Of a stretch of 64,000 nt of DNA, positions 29,551 to 40,148 are shown piece after piece; the first letter of the stretch is position 1; each line of letters begins with the position of its first letter. Below the pieces are notes generated by a model, which was given only the letters and a program-made list of their open reading frames with translations, was not told the origin of the DNA and made no database searches. The stretch spans positions 22,310 to 86,309 of the forward strand of contig UCJU01000027.1 of the NCBI GenBank assembly GCA_900472925.1. The letters run 5' to 3'. Origin of the DNA: Hyphomicrobiales bacterium. GTDB lineage: Bacteria > Pseudomonadota > Alphaproteobacteria > Rhizobiales > Rhizobiaceae. Made by a program: the position numbers and the translations under genes.

Positions 29551-30741
29551 TCACCCCAGCCACCCGTCCAGATAGCGCACACTATCCACACCGGTAAATT
29601 TTGCCAGCCGGTTCAACTCGGCATCCAGCTTTGCAAGCCTCCCGGAAGACGCACGCACGCCCTTTTCAAGCCACAGGCGCCTGATATCCAGCGTTCCGCC
29701 TTTGCGCTCCGCCTTCATATCGATGCGACCGATCAGGCGGTCACCTTCCAGAAGCGGGAAGACGTAATAGCCATATTGCCGCTTCGGCTCCGGCACGAAA
29801 ACCTCGATGCGGTAGAAGAAGCCGAACAGGCGTTCGGTGCGGGCGCGGTTGCGCAACAGCGGATCGAAGGGGCTGAGAACGCGGATGCGGTTGGGGGGCT
29901 CGATATCGGCTTCCGCGTCGCCCGCGAACCCTTCGAAGGCATAGGAGACGCGTTCTTTGGCACCGTCGGAAGAGGCCAGCGAGACCTCGCAGAGTTCATC
30001 GCGATGCGCCGCCACCCACGCCCGCGCTTCCTGAGGCGTGATGATGTCGAAGAAGGCGGATATCTCACCCGATGTGGCAAAACCCAGCCGCGTCAGCGCC
30101 TCTCGGCAGGCCCAGTCTACGAAGTCCTCGTGATCGACCTCCCGGCCGTGATGCTCGGCTGGAATGACCCGTTCCGCCAGATCATAGACCTTTTGAAAAT
30201 TAACGCGGCCCGCGACGGCCAGCTTGCCGGTGTGCCAGAGATATTCGAGCGCCGTCTTTGATGGATGCCAGTTCCACCAGCCACCGGACTGGTGGCCCTC
30301 AGCCTTCATGTCGCGTGACATGGTGGGACCGTTTTCGGCAATGCGACGATAGGTTTCCTCGAAGGCGGAATCGAAGCCTTCGCCGTGCCAGTTGCGCCAG
30401 CGCTCCTGAATGATCGGTTCGCGGCGGCGGAAGCGGTGCTTCCAGAAAGGGTAGAACGTCGCGGGCAAAATCGAGGCGTCATGCGTCCAGTGTTCGAACA
30501 GCGCCCGGTCTTTTTCCAGCAGCTCGGTCAGGTGATGGCGCTTATAGGTCTGGTTGCGGGAAAAGATGATCTGGTGATGCGCCCGCTCCACCGTGGCGAT
30601 GCTGTCGAGCTGCACGAAGCCGAGATCGGTAATCAGCTTCAGCAGATCGTCCTTGCCCATCGCACGGCTGGGCGATGCGGACAGTCCCTGTCGCGCCAGA
30701 AAAATACGTCGTGCTGCTTCATTGGAAACCAGAATCGTCAT
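29551..30741 (-). CDS. YcaQ-type winged-helix DNA glycosylase
   Basis: A 396-aa protein of the HTH_42 family (YcaQ/AlkX/AlkZ), which unhooks DNA interstrand crosslinks or removes bulky alkylated bases. It shows the conserved FVQLDSIATVERAHHQIIFSR region (with the QLD catalytic-type motif near residue 43), HHLTELLEKDRALFEHWTHDASILP and LSPFDPLLRNR. The ATG at 30741 gives the full-length family N-terminus. It diverges from the biotin transporter operon. Confidence 0.88.
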   Translation of the reverse strand: MTILVSNEAARRIFLARQGLSASPSRAMGKDDLLKLITDLGFVQLDSIATVERAHHQIIFSRNQTYKRHHLTELLEKDRALFEHWTHDASILPATFYPFWKHRFRRREPIIQERWRNWHGEGFDSAFEETYRRIAENGPTMSRDMKAEGHQSGGWWNWHPSKTALEYLWHTGKLAVAGRVNFQKVYDLAERVIPAEHHGREVDHEDFVDWACREALTRLGFATSGEISAFFDIITPQEARAWVAAHRDELCEVSLASSDGAKERVSYAFEGFAGDAEADIEPPNRIRVLSPFDPLLRNRARTERLFGFFYRIEVFVPEPKRQYGYYVFPLLEGDRLIGRIDMKAERKGGTLDIRRLWLEKGVRASSGRLAKLDAELNRLAKFTGVDSVRYLDGWLG

Positions 30742-30855
30742 GGCAAAAGCCTATGGTTGCGCAGAGGAAAAATCAATGTTCTTTTTTTGTTCCTTGTTTC
30801 GTTTGGCGCCCCCTGCGACTATAGAAACAGTCAGAGCATTTTTAGGGACTGGCCG

Positions 30856-31536
30856 TTGGATATTCGTTTTCACAATGCGGGCGTGGCGTTTGACGGCAGA
30901 GCGGCGGTCGAGCCGCTGACGCTTGCCCTCACCGAGCGGCGCATCGGCATTATCGGCCTCAACGGCTCCGGCAAGACCACCTTTGCGCGGATGATCAACG
31001 GCTTGACGAAACCAACCAGTGGCCATGTCAGCGTCAACGGACTGGATACGGTCAAGGATGCCTCAGAGGTCTTGAAGGATGTCGGCTTCATCTTTCAGAA
31101 CCCGCAAAACCAGATCATTCTACCCATTATCCGGGACGACATCGCCTTTGGCTTGAAAAACAAGGGGCTGAACAAGGCCGCTATCGATGCGGCTGTCGAT
31201 GCCATCTTGCAGCGTTTCGATATCGAGCATTTGGCCAAGCGCCGTGCGCATGAGCTTTCTGGCGGTGAGTTGCAGCTATCGGCCTTGGCGGCGCTGACGA
31301 TCACCAATCCAAAAATCCTCATCATGGACGAGCCGACGAACCAGCTCGACCTGAGGAATCGTGACCTCGTGGAACGGACGATGGCCGGTTTGGAGCAACA
31401 TCTGATCGTCATCACCCACGACCTGCCGTTGCTGGAAAGCTTCGACCGTGTGCTTCTCTTCCATCAGAACAGGCTGCACGCCGACGCATCTCCTAATGAC
31501 GCCATCCGGCTTTACCGTGAACTGGCGCTGACATGA
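30856..31536 (+). CDS. bioM: Biotin ECF transporter ATP-binding protein
   Basis: A 226-aa ABC ATPase with Walker A IGLNGSGKTT, the Q-loop IFQNPQNQI, signature LSGGELQLSA and Walker B ILIMDEPTNQLD. It energises BioY together with BioN. No ATG suits the conserved N-terminus; a TTG at 30856 with AGGGA upstream is chosen. It ends in an ATGA overlap with bioN. Assignment to biotin rests on the adjacent bioN and bioY. Confidence 0.93.
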   Translation: MDIRFHNAGVAFDGRAAVEPLTLALTERRIGIIGLNGSGKTTFARMINGLTKPTSGHVSVNGLDTVKDASEVLKDVGFIFQNPQNQIILPIIRDDIAFGLKNKGLNKAAIDAAVDAILQRFDIEHLAKRRAHELSGGELQLSALAALTITNPKILIMDEPTNQLDLRNRDLVERTMAGLEQHLIVITHDLPLLESFDRVLLFHQNRLHADASPNDAIRLYRELALT

Positions 31537-32165
31537 AAAGCCTGCACGTCGAAGGAACGGGGTGGCTTTACAAACTCTCGCCGCGCCTCAAGCTGGCAGG
31601 CCTCGCTGTGTTCAGCGTCGCCCTGTTTCTCACACGCGATCCGCTTATCCTTTCTGTCGCTGTGTTGCTGGCGGGGTTTGTGCTGTGGCAGGCGCATCTC
31701 GGCTTTCGAGAAACCATGGCACGACTGCGGCCTGTTCTGCTCACCATCGCTATCATCGCCGTTTTCAGTTTCCTGTTCATTTCAGCGCTGGACGCAACGA
31801 TTGCGCTTTTGCGTTTGACGGCGTTGACGCTGCTGGCAACGGCGATTACGGCAAGCGTCAGCATTTCGCAGTTCATGGATGAAATCGCCTTCGCACTCCG
31901 TCCGCTGGAAAAACTGGGCCTTGCCAATGCTGCCGATGTGGGATTGGCGGTCGGGCTTGTGGTGCGTTTCGTGCCAGAGGTCATCAACCGTTACGATACG
32001 CTGCGCGATGCCCACCGTGCACGCGGAATGAAGGTGAGGCTACATACGATCCTCGTGCCGCTCATCATTATGACGTTGAAGGATGCCGACGCCATTGCCG
32101 ATGCCATTGACGCGCGCGGTTTCAGAGGTCAAACCTCACAAGAGACAAAAGGGAGAGTTCCATGA
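31533..32165 (+). CDS. bioN: Biotin ECF transporter transmembrane (T) component
   Basis: A 210-aa membrane protein with five or so helices. Two short ARG-type coupling motifs (DAHRARGMK and DAIDARGFRG), which dock the T component on its ATPase, are visible in the C-terminal half. Overlapping ATGA junctions link it to bioM and bioY, so the three subunits should be made together. Confidence 0.92.
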   Translation: MKSLHVEGTGWLYKLSPRLKLAGLAVFSVALFLTRDPLILSVAVLLAGFVLWQAHLGFRETMARLRPVLLTIAIIAVFSFLFISALDATIALLRLTALTLLATAITASVSISQFMDEIAFALRPLEKLGLANAADVGLAVGLVVRFVPEVINRYDTLRDAHRARGMKVRLHTILVPLIIMTLKDADAIADAIDARGFRGQTSQETKGRVP

Positions 32166-32725
32166 AAACCCGTGACCTCGTTCTGATCTCGCTATTTTCG
32201 GCCATCATCATTGCGCTCGGCCTGCTGCCGCCGATCCCGCTTGGCTTCATCCCGGTCCCGATCACCGCGCAGTCGCTCGGGGTCATGCTGGCCGGTGTGG
32301 TGCTGGGTGCAAAGCGAGGCACGCTGGCCGTTCTGCTGACCATTCTCATCGCCGCAATCGGCCTGCCGGTTCTGTCGGGCGGTCGCGGCGGTCTCTCGAT
32401 CTTCTATACGCCCACCACCGGCTTTCTCATCGGCTGGATCGCTGCCGCTTTTGTTACCGGTTATCTTTCCGAGCGGCTGGTCAAAGCGAATGTCTCGGCC
32501 ATACGCCAGTTTATCTACTTCTGGGCAGCAAGCGTGACCGGCGGCATCGTTGTGCTTTATGCCTTTGGTATTACCTATCTAGCACTCGCAACCGGTCTTG
32601 GATTTAGCAAGGCTTTGCTCGGTTCGCTGGCCTTCATTTCGGGCGATATGCTGAAGGCCGTGCTTGCGGCTCTCGCGGGGCGCGCCGTCATGGCAGGCTA
32701 TCCGCTCCTGCCGCGCCACGCCTGA
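32162..32725 (+). CDS. bioY: Biotin-binding S component of the ECF transporter
   Basis: A 187-aa, six-helix membrane protein that binds biotin. BioY patterns include LPPIPLGFIPVPITAQSLGVMLAG near residues 22-45, GLPVLSGGRGGLS and TGFLIGWI. It overlaps bioN by 4 bp and completes the bioMNY operon typical of rhizobia. Confidence 0.95.
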   Translation: MKTRDLVLISLFSAIIIALGLLPPIPLGFIPVPITAQSLGVMLAGVVLGAKRGTLAVLLTILIAAIGLPVLSGGRGGLSIFYTPTTGFLIGWIAAAFVTGYLSERLVKANVSAIRQFIYFWAASVTGGIVVLYAFGITYLALATGLGFSKALLGSLAFISGDMLKAVLAALAGRAVMAGYPLLPRHA

Positions 32726-32759
32726 CCCTCCGGCAACCCCATCTTAAGGAGGTCGCATC

Positions 32760-33695
32760 ATGGCCACACGGCTTTACGAGCATCCCATATTCCTGGAGCA
32801 CATCACCCCTGCGGGCCATCCTGAAAGGCCCGACAGGTTGCGCTCGCTCAACATCGCGCTCGAGCATCCAAATTTCGAGCGGCTGGAACGTAGCCAAGCA
32901 CCCCAGGCCAATGAAGATGCGGTTTTACTGGCCCACCCGGAAAGCCACCTGATTTCGATCATGCGGCAGATTCCTGAAGAGGATGGCGAAATCAACCGCA
33001 TCGAGGCTGATACCTACGCCTCCCCCAAAAGCCTGCAAGCCGCGCTCACCGGCATCGGCGCTGCCATGGCGGCGGTGGATGATGTGTTTTCAGGAGCCGC
33101 CGACAACGTCTTCGTCGCCAGCCGCCCGCCCGGCCACCATGCCGAGACGGAAAAGGCGATGGGCTTTTGCCTGTTCAACAATGCCGCGATCGCCGCCCGC
33201 CATGCGCAGAAGGTGCATGGCGCGGAGCGTGTCGCCATCGTTGACTGGGATGTCCACCACGGCAACGGTACGCAGGATATTTTCTGGAACGATACCTCTG
33301 TCCTGTTCTGCTCCACGCACCAGATGTCGCTTTATCCCTGGAGTGGCGATAAAAAAGAAACCGGCATCAAGAACAATGTGGTCAATGCGCCATTGTCGCC
33401 CAATACCGGCAGCGATCATTTCCGCGAGGCCTTCAAATCCCGCGTGCTGCCAGCACTTGCCGATTTCTCGCCCGATCTCATCATCATATCCGCAGGGTTC
33501 GATGCGCATCACCGCGATCCGCTGGCGCAGATCAATCTGGTGGGCGAAGATTTCGACTGGGCGACGGGGCGAATTCTGGAGATGGCCGACAAATATGCCG
33601 CCAACCGGGTCGTCAGCCTGCTTGAAGGCGGTTATGATCTGGAAGGGCTGGCGGAATCGGCGGCCATGCATATTTTGAGAATGATGAAGGGTTGA
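32760..33695 (+). CDS. Histone-deacetylase-family zinc amidohydrolase
   Basis: A 311-aa enzyme of the HDAC/acetylpolyamine amidohydrolase superfamily. Zinc ligands D164 and H166 ([11 protein letters not shown]) and D248 ([10 protein letters not shown]), the catalytic His pair H126-H127 (RPPGHHAET) and the C-terminal LEGGYD tyrosine are intact. The substrate in bacteria is probably an acetylated small amine. An AAGGAGG ribosome-binding site precedes the ATG. xseB follows 2 bp after its stop. Confidence 0.92.
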   Translation: MATRLYEHPIFLEHITPAGHPERPDRLRSLNIALEHPNFERLERSQAPQANEDAVLLAHPESHLISIMRQIPEEDGEINRIEADTYASPKSLQAALTGIGAAMAAVDDVFSGAADNVFVASRPPGHHAETEKAMGFCLFNNAAIAARHAQKVHGAERVAIVDWDVHHGNGTQDIFWNDTSVLFCSTHQMSLYPWSGDKKETGIKNNVVNAPLSPNTGSDHFREAFKSRVLPALADFSPDLIIISAGFDAHHRDPLAQINLVGEDFDWATGRILEMADKYAANRVVSLLEGGYDLEGLAESAAMHILRMMKG

Positions 33696-33697
33696 AC

Positions 33698-33952
33698 ATG
33701 ACGGAAAATGCCAACACAGCCGATGTCAGCGGTTATTCTTTCGAAAAGGCCGTCGCCGAGCTGGAAAGCATTGTCGCCCGTCTGGAACGCGGCGACGTGG
33801 CGCTGGACGAATCCATCGCCATTTACGAGCGCGGAGAAGCTCTGAAGAAACATTGCGAGACTCTGCTGACTGCCGCTGAAAAGCGCATCGAGAAAATTCG
33901 ACTTGACCGTGCTGGCAAGCCGGTTGGTTTGGAACCACTGGACGGCGAGTAA
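33698..33952 (+). CDS. xseB: Exodeoxyribonuclease VII small subunit
   Basis: An 84-aa helical protein with the XseB pattern [26 protein letters not shown] and [12 protein letters not shown]. It binds XseA to degrade single-stranded DNA. XseA is not in the window. ATG 33698 is preferred over TTG 33692. Its start lies 2 bp after the HDAC-like stop, so co-translation is likely. Confidence 0.93.
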   Translation: MTENANTADVSGYSFEKAVAELESIVARLERGDVALDESIAIYERGEALKKHCETLLTAAEKRIEKIRLDRAGKPVGLEPLDGE

Positions 33953-34068
33953 GCTCTCTCGCCAACACCTTTCCAGGTGGCGGCACCACTAGAAGACATC
34001 GTTTATTAATGCGTCCTCACGAACGCTGTGGATCATGGTAATCTACCGCCTCATCGCAGGAGATTGCC

Positions 34069-34992
34069 ATGTCGTTTTTTCCCGGGAGAGACCCCGCCAT
34101 AGGTGACGCTTTCGCCTGCGATGCCATCGAAAACCTCATCATACCGCGTTCCAGCGACATTGGCGGATTTGCCGTGAGACGCGCCCTGCCCACGCGCGAC
34201 AGGCGCATGGTCGGACCGTTCATTTTCTTCGACCGCATGGGCCCTGCCATTCTGAAAGCCGGGGAGGCGCTGGATGTGAAGCCGCACCCGCATATCGGGC
34301 TTTCGACGGTGACCTATCTGTTCGATGGCGAGATCAAGCACCGCGACAGTCTCGGTACCGAACTTACCATCCGGCCGGGTGATATCAACCTGATGACGGC
34401 AGGGCGTGGCATCGTGCATTCGGAGCGAACACCGGAGAACCTGCGGGGTCATCCGCTGTCCATGTCCGGCCTGCAAACATGGCTTGCCCTGCCCGACAAC
34501 AAGGAAGAGATAGCGCCGGAATTTTCCCATACCGGGCGTGGAGCCATGCCGGTCATTGATGTCACGGGCGCATCGGGCCGCGTTGTCATTGGCACCTTTG
34601 CGGGGGAATCGTCGCCCGTCGAGACGTTCACGGATACGCTCTACGTCGACCTGACACTGGGTGCGGGGGTGAAATTCCCGTTTGCCGCCGATCATGAGGA
34701 GCGAGCGGTCTACATTCTCTCCGGCTGCCTGGAAGTGGCGGGCGATGTGTTTGCGGCAGATCAACTGATCGTGTTTGGCTCTGGTGATGACATTACCCTG
34801 AAAGGTGGCATCGCTGGTTGCCACATCATGATCTTTGGAGGCGCTGCGTTGAATTCAAAGCGTTATATCTGGTGGAATTTCGTCTCGTCATCAAAAGAAC
34901 GCATAGAAAAAGCCAAGGAAGAGTGGAGAACCGGCCGCTTCGACATCGTACCGGGGGATGAGGAAGAGTTTGTCCCTTTGCCGCAGGGTTGA
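34069..34992 (+). CDS. Pirin family cupin protein
   Basis: A 307-aa double-cupin protein. The metal-binding motif HPHIGLSTVTYLF (near residue 70), EIKHRD and the VHSERTPE pattern are intact, so the N-terminal cupin should hold iron. Pirins include quercetin 2,3-dioxygenases and regulators of metabolic enzymes. A GCAGGAGA ribosome-binding site precedes the ATG. Target unknown. Confidence 0.88.
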   Translation: MSFFPGRDPAIGDAFACDAIENLIIPRSSDIGGFAVRRALPTRDRRMVGPFIFFDRMGPAILKAGEALDVKPHPHIGLSTVTYLFDGEIKHRDSLGTELTIRPGDINLMTAGRGIVHSERTPENLRGHPLSMSGLQTWLALPDNKEEIAPEFSHTGRGAMPVIDVTGASGRVVIGTFAGESSPVETFTDTLYVDLTLGAGVKFPFAADHEERAVYILSGCLEVAGDVFAADQLIVFGSGDDITLKGGIAGCHIMIFGGAALNSKRYIWWNFVSSSKERIEKAKEEWRTGRFDIVPGDEEEFVPLPQG

Positions 34993-35084
34993 AAGTCGTT
35001 AAAAGGATTTAAATCTTGCCGAAGGCCACGCTACACACCATCTGGTAGCCAATAGGTAGAACGATAGAGACGAAGGCCGAACGA

Positions 35085-37004
35085 TTGACCGGAATGCCAG
35101 AGACACCATTGCTTGACCGGGTGAAATTCCCATCCGATCTCAAGTCCATCGAAGATCGCGACCTGCCACAGCTGGCGAGGGAATTGCGCGACGAGATGAT
35201 CGACGCCGTGTCCACCACGGGCGGGCATCTGGGTGCGGGTCTGGGTGTCGTCGAGCTGACCATCGCCATTCACAAGGTCTTCAACACGCCTGAGGATCGA
35301 CTGATCTTCGACGTCGGCCACCAGTGCTATCCGCATAAAATCCTGACCGGTCGTCGCGATCGCATCCGCACGCTGCGACAGGAAGGCGGCCTGTCCGGCT
35401 TTACCCGTCGCGCTGAAAGCGAGTACGACGATTTCGGTGCTGGTCACTCCTCCACCTCCATTTCCGCCGGCCTCGGTATGGCGGTCGCGGCTGAACTGGA
35501 TGGAAGCGACCGCAAGGTCATCTCCGTTATCGGCGATGGCTCGATGTCTGCGGGTATGGCCTTCGAGGCGCTGAACAATGCCGGTGCGTTGGACGCCCGC
35601 CTCATCGTCATCCTCAACGACAATGACATGTCGATTGCGCCGCCGACCGGTGCCATGAGCGCCTATCTGGCGCGTCTTGCCTCTGGCCGGACCTATATGG
35701 GCTTCCGGGATTTTGGCAAGAAACTGACGGCCTATCTCGGCAAGACCATCGACCGCGCCATAACCCGCGCCGTAACCCATGCGCGTGGATATGTGACCGG
35801 TGGCACGCTGTTCGAGGAGCTTGGCTTCTACCACATCGGCCCCATCGACGGTCATTCCTTCGACCATCTTCTGCCTGTTCTACGCAATGTGCGCGACAAC
35901 CAGAAGGGCCCGGTGCTGATCCATGTCGTGACGCAGAAGGGCAAGGGTTACGCGCCTGCCGAAGCTGCCGCAGACAAATATCACGGCGTCAACAAGTTCG
36001 ATGTCATCACCGGCGCGCAGGCCAAGGCAAAGCCGAACGCGCCGAGCTATACCAGCGTCTTTGCCGAAGCGCTCATTCAGGAAGCCACGCTCGATGACAA
36101 GATCGTCGGCGTCAGCGCCGCCATGCCCAACGGCACAGGTCTGGACAAGCTCGCCGAACTTTTCCCGACACGCAGTTTCGATGTCGGCATTGCCGAACAG
36201 CATGCGGTGACCTTCGCCGCTGGCCTTGCTGCCGATGGCTACAAGCCGTTTTGCGCGCTCTATTCCACCTTCCTGCAACGCGGTTACGACCAGCTGGTGC
36301 ATGATGTGGCCATTCAGAGCCTGCCGGTCCGCTTCCCGATAGACCGCGCCGGTTTCGTCGGTGCCGATGGCCCCACCCATTCCGGCTCATTCGACACGAC
36401 CTTTCTCGCAACACTGCCGGGCATGGTGGTGATGGCCGCTTCGGACGAAGCGGAACTGAAACATATGGTTCGCACCGCTGCGGCTTACGACGAAGGTCCG
36501 ATTTCCTTCCGTTACCCACGCGGCGAAGGTGTGGGCATCGAAATGCCTGTGCGTGGTGAAATTCTCGAAATCGGCAAGGGTCGCATCGTCAAGGAAGGCT
36601 CCAAGGTCGCGCTCTTGTCCTTCGGAACGCGCCTCGCCGAATGCCTGGCTGCCGCCGAAGATCTGGATGCGGCTGGCCTCTCCACAACGGTTGCCGATGC
36701 GCGTTTTGCCAAGCCGCTCGACCTCGACCTCATTCGCCAATTGGCCAGCCACCACGAAGTGCTTATTACCATCGAAGAGGGCTCGGCGGGCGGCTTCGGC
36801 GCGCATGTGCTGCACTTCATGGCAAGTGCCGGTCTTCTCGATACGGGTCTGAAGGTCCGTACGCTGACACTCCCCGATCAATGGGTCGAACAGGCCAAGC
36901 CTGAGATCATGTATGCCAATGCAGGGCTAGACCAGGCCGGCATCGTGTCCGCCGTCTTCAATGCGCTGGGCCAGAAACAGGCTGGCCTCGGTGTGGCCGG
37001 CTGA
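35085..37004 (+). CDS. dxs: 1-deoxy-D-xylulose-5-phosphate synthase
   Basis: A 639-aa thiamine diphosphate enzyme joining pyruvate and glyceraldehyde 3-phosphate, the first MEP-pathway step. Conserved patterns include [26 protein letters not shown], the ThDP motif [18 protein letters not shown] and the catalytic Glu in [18 protein letters not shown] 35085 (protein MTGMPETP) with AAGG upstream is taken; ATG 35094 is nearly equivalent. A terminator follows. Confidence 0.95.
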   Translation: MTGMPETPLLDRVKFPSDLKSIEDRDLPQLARELRDEMIDAVSTTGGHLGAGLGVVELTIAIHKVFNTPEDRLIFDVGHQCYPHKILTGRRDRIRTLRQEGGLSGFTRRAESEYDDFGAGHSSTSISAGLGMAVAAELDGSDRKVISVIGDGSMSAGMAFEALNNAGALDARLIVILNDNDMSIAPPTGAMSAYLARLASGRTYMGFRDFGKKLTAYLGKTIDRAITRAVTHARGYVTGGTLFEELGFYHIGPIDGHSFDHLLPVLRNVRDNQKGPVLIHVVTQKGKGYAPAEAAADKYHGVNKFDVITGAQAKAKPNAPSYTSVFAEALIQEATLDDKIVGVSAAMPNGTGLDKLAELFPTRSFDVGIAEQHAVTFAAGLAADGYKPFCALYSTFLQRGYDQLVHDVAIQSLPVRFPIDRAGFVGADGPTHSGSFDTTFLATLPGMVVMAASDEAELKHMVRTAAAYDEGPISFRYPRGEGVGIEMPVRGEILEIGKGRIVKEGSKVALLSFGTRLAECLAAAEDLDAAGLSTTVADARFAKPLDLDLIRQLASHHEVLITIEEGSAGGFGAHVLHFMASAGLLDTGLKVRTLTLPDQWVEQAKPEIMYANAGLDQAGIVSAVFNALGQKQAGLGVAG

Positions 37005-37047
37005 CGTCCTTTCGCTAAAAAGACGCTTCTTCTCGGACAAGACAACA

Positions 37048-37077
37048 AAAAACCGCCGGATTACTCCGACGGTTTTT
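37048..37077. terminator. Bidirectional terminator between dxs and the chemoreceptor gene
   Basis: Near-perfect 13-bp arms (37048-37060 and 37065-37077) with A-run before and T-run after, so it works for both converging genes. Confidence 0.88.
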
Positions 37078-37099
37078 TCATTTCAGATTTTGCCTGATC

Positions 37100-39124
37100 T
37101 CAAAACTCTTCCCAGTCCTGAGCAACTGGCTTGGCAGCGGCCTCGGCCTTGGGTGAGAAGGCTTGCGCCAGGCTCTGGCCCAGTGCGCGGGCGGGCGACG
37201 AGACCGGACGGGCGGTTGGCTGCGCGATCCTAGCGGCGGGACGTGGAGCAGCAGCGTAGCTCGGCTTCGGTGCTGGTGCGGAGGCTGAGCGCGGTACGCT
37301 GTGCTGTGCAGGTTTGAACGACGCAGCTGAACGTGCGCCGTTGCCGAGATTGAACTGACCTATGAGTTCGTTCAGGCCTTCGGCCTCACGTGCCAGGGCG
37401 TGGCTGGCGGCAGTCTGTTCTTCCACCATGGCGGCGTTCTGCTGTGTGCCCTGATCCATGGTGTTGACGGCGGTGTTGATTTCCTGCAGGCCGGTTGCCT
37501 GTTCACGGGCGGCGGTCACGATGGTTGCGACGTGCGAGTTGATTTCCTCGACTTCGGTAATAATCGCCTGCAAGGCTTTGCCGGTTTCACCCACCAGGTT
37601 CACACCGTTTTCGACCTGCGCGCTGGATGCGCTGATCAAAGCCTTGATTTCCTTGGCAGCATTGGCGGAACGCTGTGCCAGTTCACGCACTTCCTGCGCC
37701 ACGACCGCAAAGCCCTTGCCAGCTTCACCAGCGCGTGCCGCTTCGACACCGGCATTCAGCGCCAGAAGGTTGGTCTGGAATGCGATGTCGTCGATAACGC
37801 CAATGATATTGGTGATCTCGCCGGAAGACTTCTCGATTTCCTGCATGGCGGCAACAGCCTTGCGAACGACGACGCCGGAGTTTTCCGCACCGGAGCGCGC
37901 ACGCTGAACCAGAGCGCTGGCCTCTTCGGCACCCTTTGCACTGTCACGGACAGTTGTCGTGACCTGCTCCAGTGCCGCGGCGGTCTGTTCGATGGAAGCT
38001 GCCTGCTGTTCTGTGCGGCGGGATAGGTCATCTGCGGACGACAGCATTTCAGATGCGCCGGCATTGATGGCCGAGGCGTTTTCACCCACGTTGCGAAGAG
38101 CGTCCTGAAGCTTTTCCAACGAGGTGTTGAAGTTGATGCGCAGCGGCTCGACGAATTCGGAGAATGGCGTTTCGATGCGGTAGACTAGATTGCCGTCAGC
38201 CAGCGCTTGCAAGCCCTTAGCCAGTTCTTCGCGAGCGAACATCTGCTCGGCTTCCGCCCGGGCCTTATCCGCTTCGTTACGGCGGCGGTCTGCCTCCGTC
38301 GAAGAACGCAAGCGATCACTTTCATCTGCAAGGCGCGACTTTTCGATACCGGCTTCCTTGAAGACCAGAACGGCCTTCGCCATCTTGCCGACTTCATCAC
38401 CACGGTCGAGTGCTGGAACATCCACGCTCGTGTCGCCACCGGCAAGGCGGCTCATGGCTTCCGTCATGCCGACAATCGGTGCGACGATGGTGCGCGACAG
38501 CGCCCAGATAAGAAGTATAGCGGCAACACCGGCGGCAGCGCCGCCACCCAGAAGTGCCAGTTCAAGATTGTTGTGAGCGCGTTCCTGAACAGCGGTCTGC
38601 ATCTGCGAAGCAGCAACCAGTTGCTCCTTGATCTTCGCAGCGGCGGCACGGAAGCCATCCAGTTGGCCCTTGGCCTGATTGCGGCCAATCTCGATGATCT
38701 CGGAAATCGGTGCTTCGGTGGTCTTGCGGGCTGTCATCTGTGGCTGAGCAAGCTGCGTGTAGAACACGGTTGCCGTTGCCTGCATGTCGTCGATGGACTT
38801 CAGGATCTCCGGCTGACCGGCTGCCAGCGCGCGGGCCTCGTCCAGCTTCCTCAACATCAGGTCGCGCTGGGCAAACACGTCATTGTAGGTGCTATCGCTG
38901 CGAAACAGCAGAAAGCCGCGCTGATTGACCGCCTGCTCGAGCATCGCAGCCTTTGCGTCATCGATGTTTGACATGATCTTGGCTGTGTTCGTCTGTTCTA
39001 CCGAAGCCTTCTTGGCCTCTATGGTTTGCAGAAAAACAACCGCCGATGCCACAAGACACACCGCCATCAAGGCGAGGAATGTGGCAACCAGCTTCAGGTT
39101 GATGGGAAGATTTTTCAAAGACAT
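37100..39124 (-). CDS. Methyl-accepting chemotaxis protein with CheR-binding tail
   Basis: A 674-aa chemoreceptor. Order: transmembrane helix (about 8-30), periplasmic four-helix-bundle sensor (31-185), transmembrane helix (about 190-210), HAMP, a second HAMP-like segment, then the cytoplasmic signalling domain with the hairpin tip [21 protein letters not shown] long Ala/Pro-rich linker leads to the C-terminal pentapeptide DWEEF, the xWxxF tether that recruits CheR/CheB. ATG 39124 is chosen (AAAGAG upstream); a GTG at 39142 would add six residues. Confidence 0.94.
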   Translation of the reverse strand: MSLKNLPINLKLVATFLALMAVCLVASAVVFLQTIEAKKASVEQTNTAKIMSNIDDAKAAMLEQAVNQRGFLLFRSDSTYNDVFAQRDLMLRKLDEARALAAGQPEILKSIDDMQATATVFYTQLAQPQMTARKTTEAPISEIIEIGRNQAKGQLDGFRAAAAKIKEQLVAASQMQTAVQERAHNNLELALLGGGAAAGVAAILLIWALSRTIVAPIVGMTEAMSRLAGGDTSVDVPALDRGDEVGKMAKAVLVFKEAGIEKSRLADESDRLRSSTEADRRRNEADKARAEAEQMFAREELAKGLQALADGNLVYRIETPFSEFVEPLRINFNTSLEKLQDALRNVGENASAINAGASEMLSSADDLSRRTEQQAASIEQTAAALEQVTTTVRDSAKGAEEASALVQRARSGAENSGVVVRKAVAAMQEIEKSSGEITNIIGVIDDIAFQTNLLALNAGVEAARAGEAGKGFAVVAQEVRELAQRSANAAKEIKALISASSAQVENGVNLVGETGKALQAIITEVEEINSHVATIVTAAREQATGLQEINTAVNTMDQGTQQNAAMVEEQTAASHALAREAEGLNELIGQFNLGNGARSAASFKPAQHSVPRSASAPAPKPSYAAAPRPAARIAQPTARPVSSPARALGQSLAQAFSPKAEAAAKPVAQDWEEF

Positions 39125-39395
39125 CGAGAGCTCTTTCGACACGCTTTAGGTGTGACCGATCGTGAAACGACCTGTGCTGACACTTACTGTATTGGGGAGG
39201 TCCGCCTTCATGGCGGCAATCTTGAGCCTGAACTCAGCTTTATCAGATAATGCCATCAAGCCGTTTATTTTCGCTTAAACGCATACAATCACCAATCCTG
39301 ATATATCTCCCTGAAATCATCATTCATGCTTCGCATGCCGCTAGAGCCTTACAAAAGGCTTGCTTTCCGGGCTTTTGACAGTCATTGACACGGCC

Positions 39396-40148
39396 ATGTC
39401 TAATTCATCTGAAAATCACCGGCTGGACCAGCTTCTGGTCGCGCGCGGCCTGTTCGCCAGCCGCTCCCGTGCACGCGATGCGGTCGCACGCGGCACCGTT
39501 CGTGTTAACGGCAAGGTCGTGACCAAGCCCAGCCTGACATTTCCTGGAAATGTCGTCTTCGAAATCGACGATCCTGCGCAGGATTATGTATCGCGGGCGG
39601 CTTTGAAACTGGTTGCGGCGCTCGATCACTTCCAGATCGACCCACGCAATTGCGAATGTCTCGACGTCGGCGCGTCCACCGGCGGCTTTACCGAAGTCTT
39701 GCTGAAACGCGGTGCGTCTCACGTCACCTCCATCGATGTCGGCCATGGCCAGATTCACCCGCGCATCGACAACGATCGTCGTGTCACCAGCATTGAGGGT
39801 TTCAACGCCCGCTTTCTGACCAGTGACGATATCGACAACCGCCCGATCAATTTCATCGTCTCGGATGTGTCCTTCATCTCGCTGAAGCTGGCGCTGGCTC
39901 CTGCACTTGAGCTCGCAGAACCGGAAGCGCTGACCATCCTGCTCGTCAAACCGCAATTCGAGGCCGGGCGCGATGCGATCAGCAAGGCCGGTCTTTTGAA
40001 GGAGCCGGAGACGGCACCGGCGGTTGCCGCAGAGCTTGAACGCTGGCTTGTGGAAGACATGGGCTGGGTCAGCCTTGGCCTCATCCCCTCGCCCATTGCA
40101 GGTGGAGATGGAAACGAGGAATTCCTTCTCGGAGGCAGAAAGCCATGA
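39396..40148 (+). CDS. TlyA family rRNA 2'-O-methyltransferase
   Basis: A 250-aa protein with an N-terminal S4 RNA-binding domain (RLDQLLVARGLFASRSRARDA) and an FtsJ/RrmJ-type methyltransferase domain. The SAM-binding motif is CLDVGASTGGFTEVLLKRG, and the catalytic K-D-K-E residues are in line with VSRAALKL, SDVSFIS and LVKPQFE. TlyA modifies cytidines in 16S/23S rRNA. It overlaps the following methyltransferase gene by 4 bp (ATGA). Confidence 0.92.
   Translation: MSNSSENHRLDQLLVARGLFASRSRARDAVARGTVRVNGKVVTKPSLTFPGNVVFEIDDPAQDYVSRAALKLVAALDHFQIDPRNCECLDVGASTGGFTEVLLKRGASHVTSIDVGHGQIHPRIDNDRRVTSIEGFNARFLTSDDIDNRPINFIVSDVSFISLKLALAPALELAEPEALTILLVKPQFEAGRDAISKAGLLKEPETAPAVAAELERWLVEDMGWVSLGLIPSPIAGGDGNEEFLLGGRKP

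Noticed and set aside
30817..30832. Possible BioR operator upstream of bioM
   Set aside because: The best stretch (GTTTCTATAG on the minus strand) matches the BioR palindrome at only 7 of 10 positions and lacks its symmetry.
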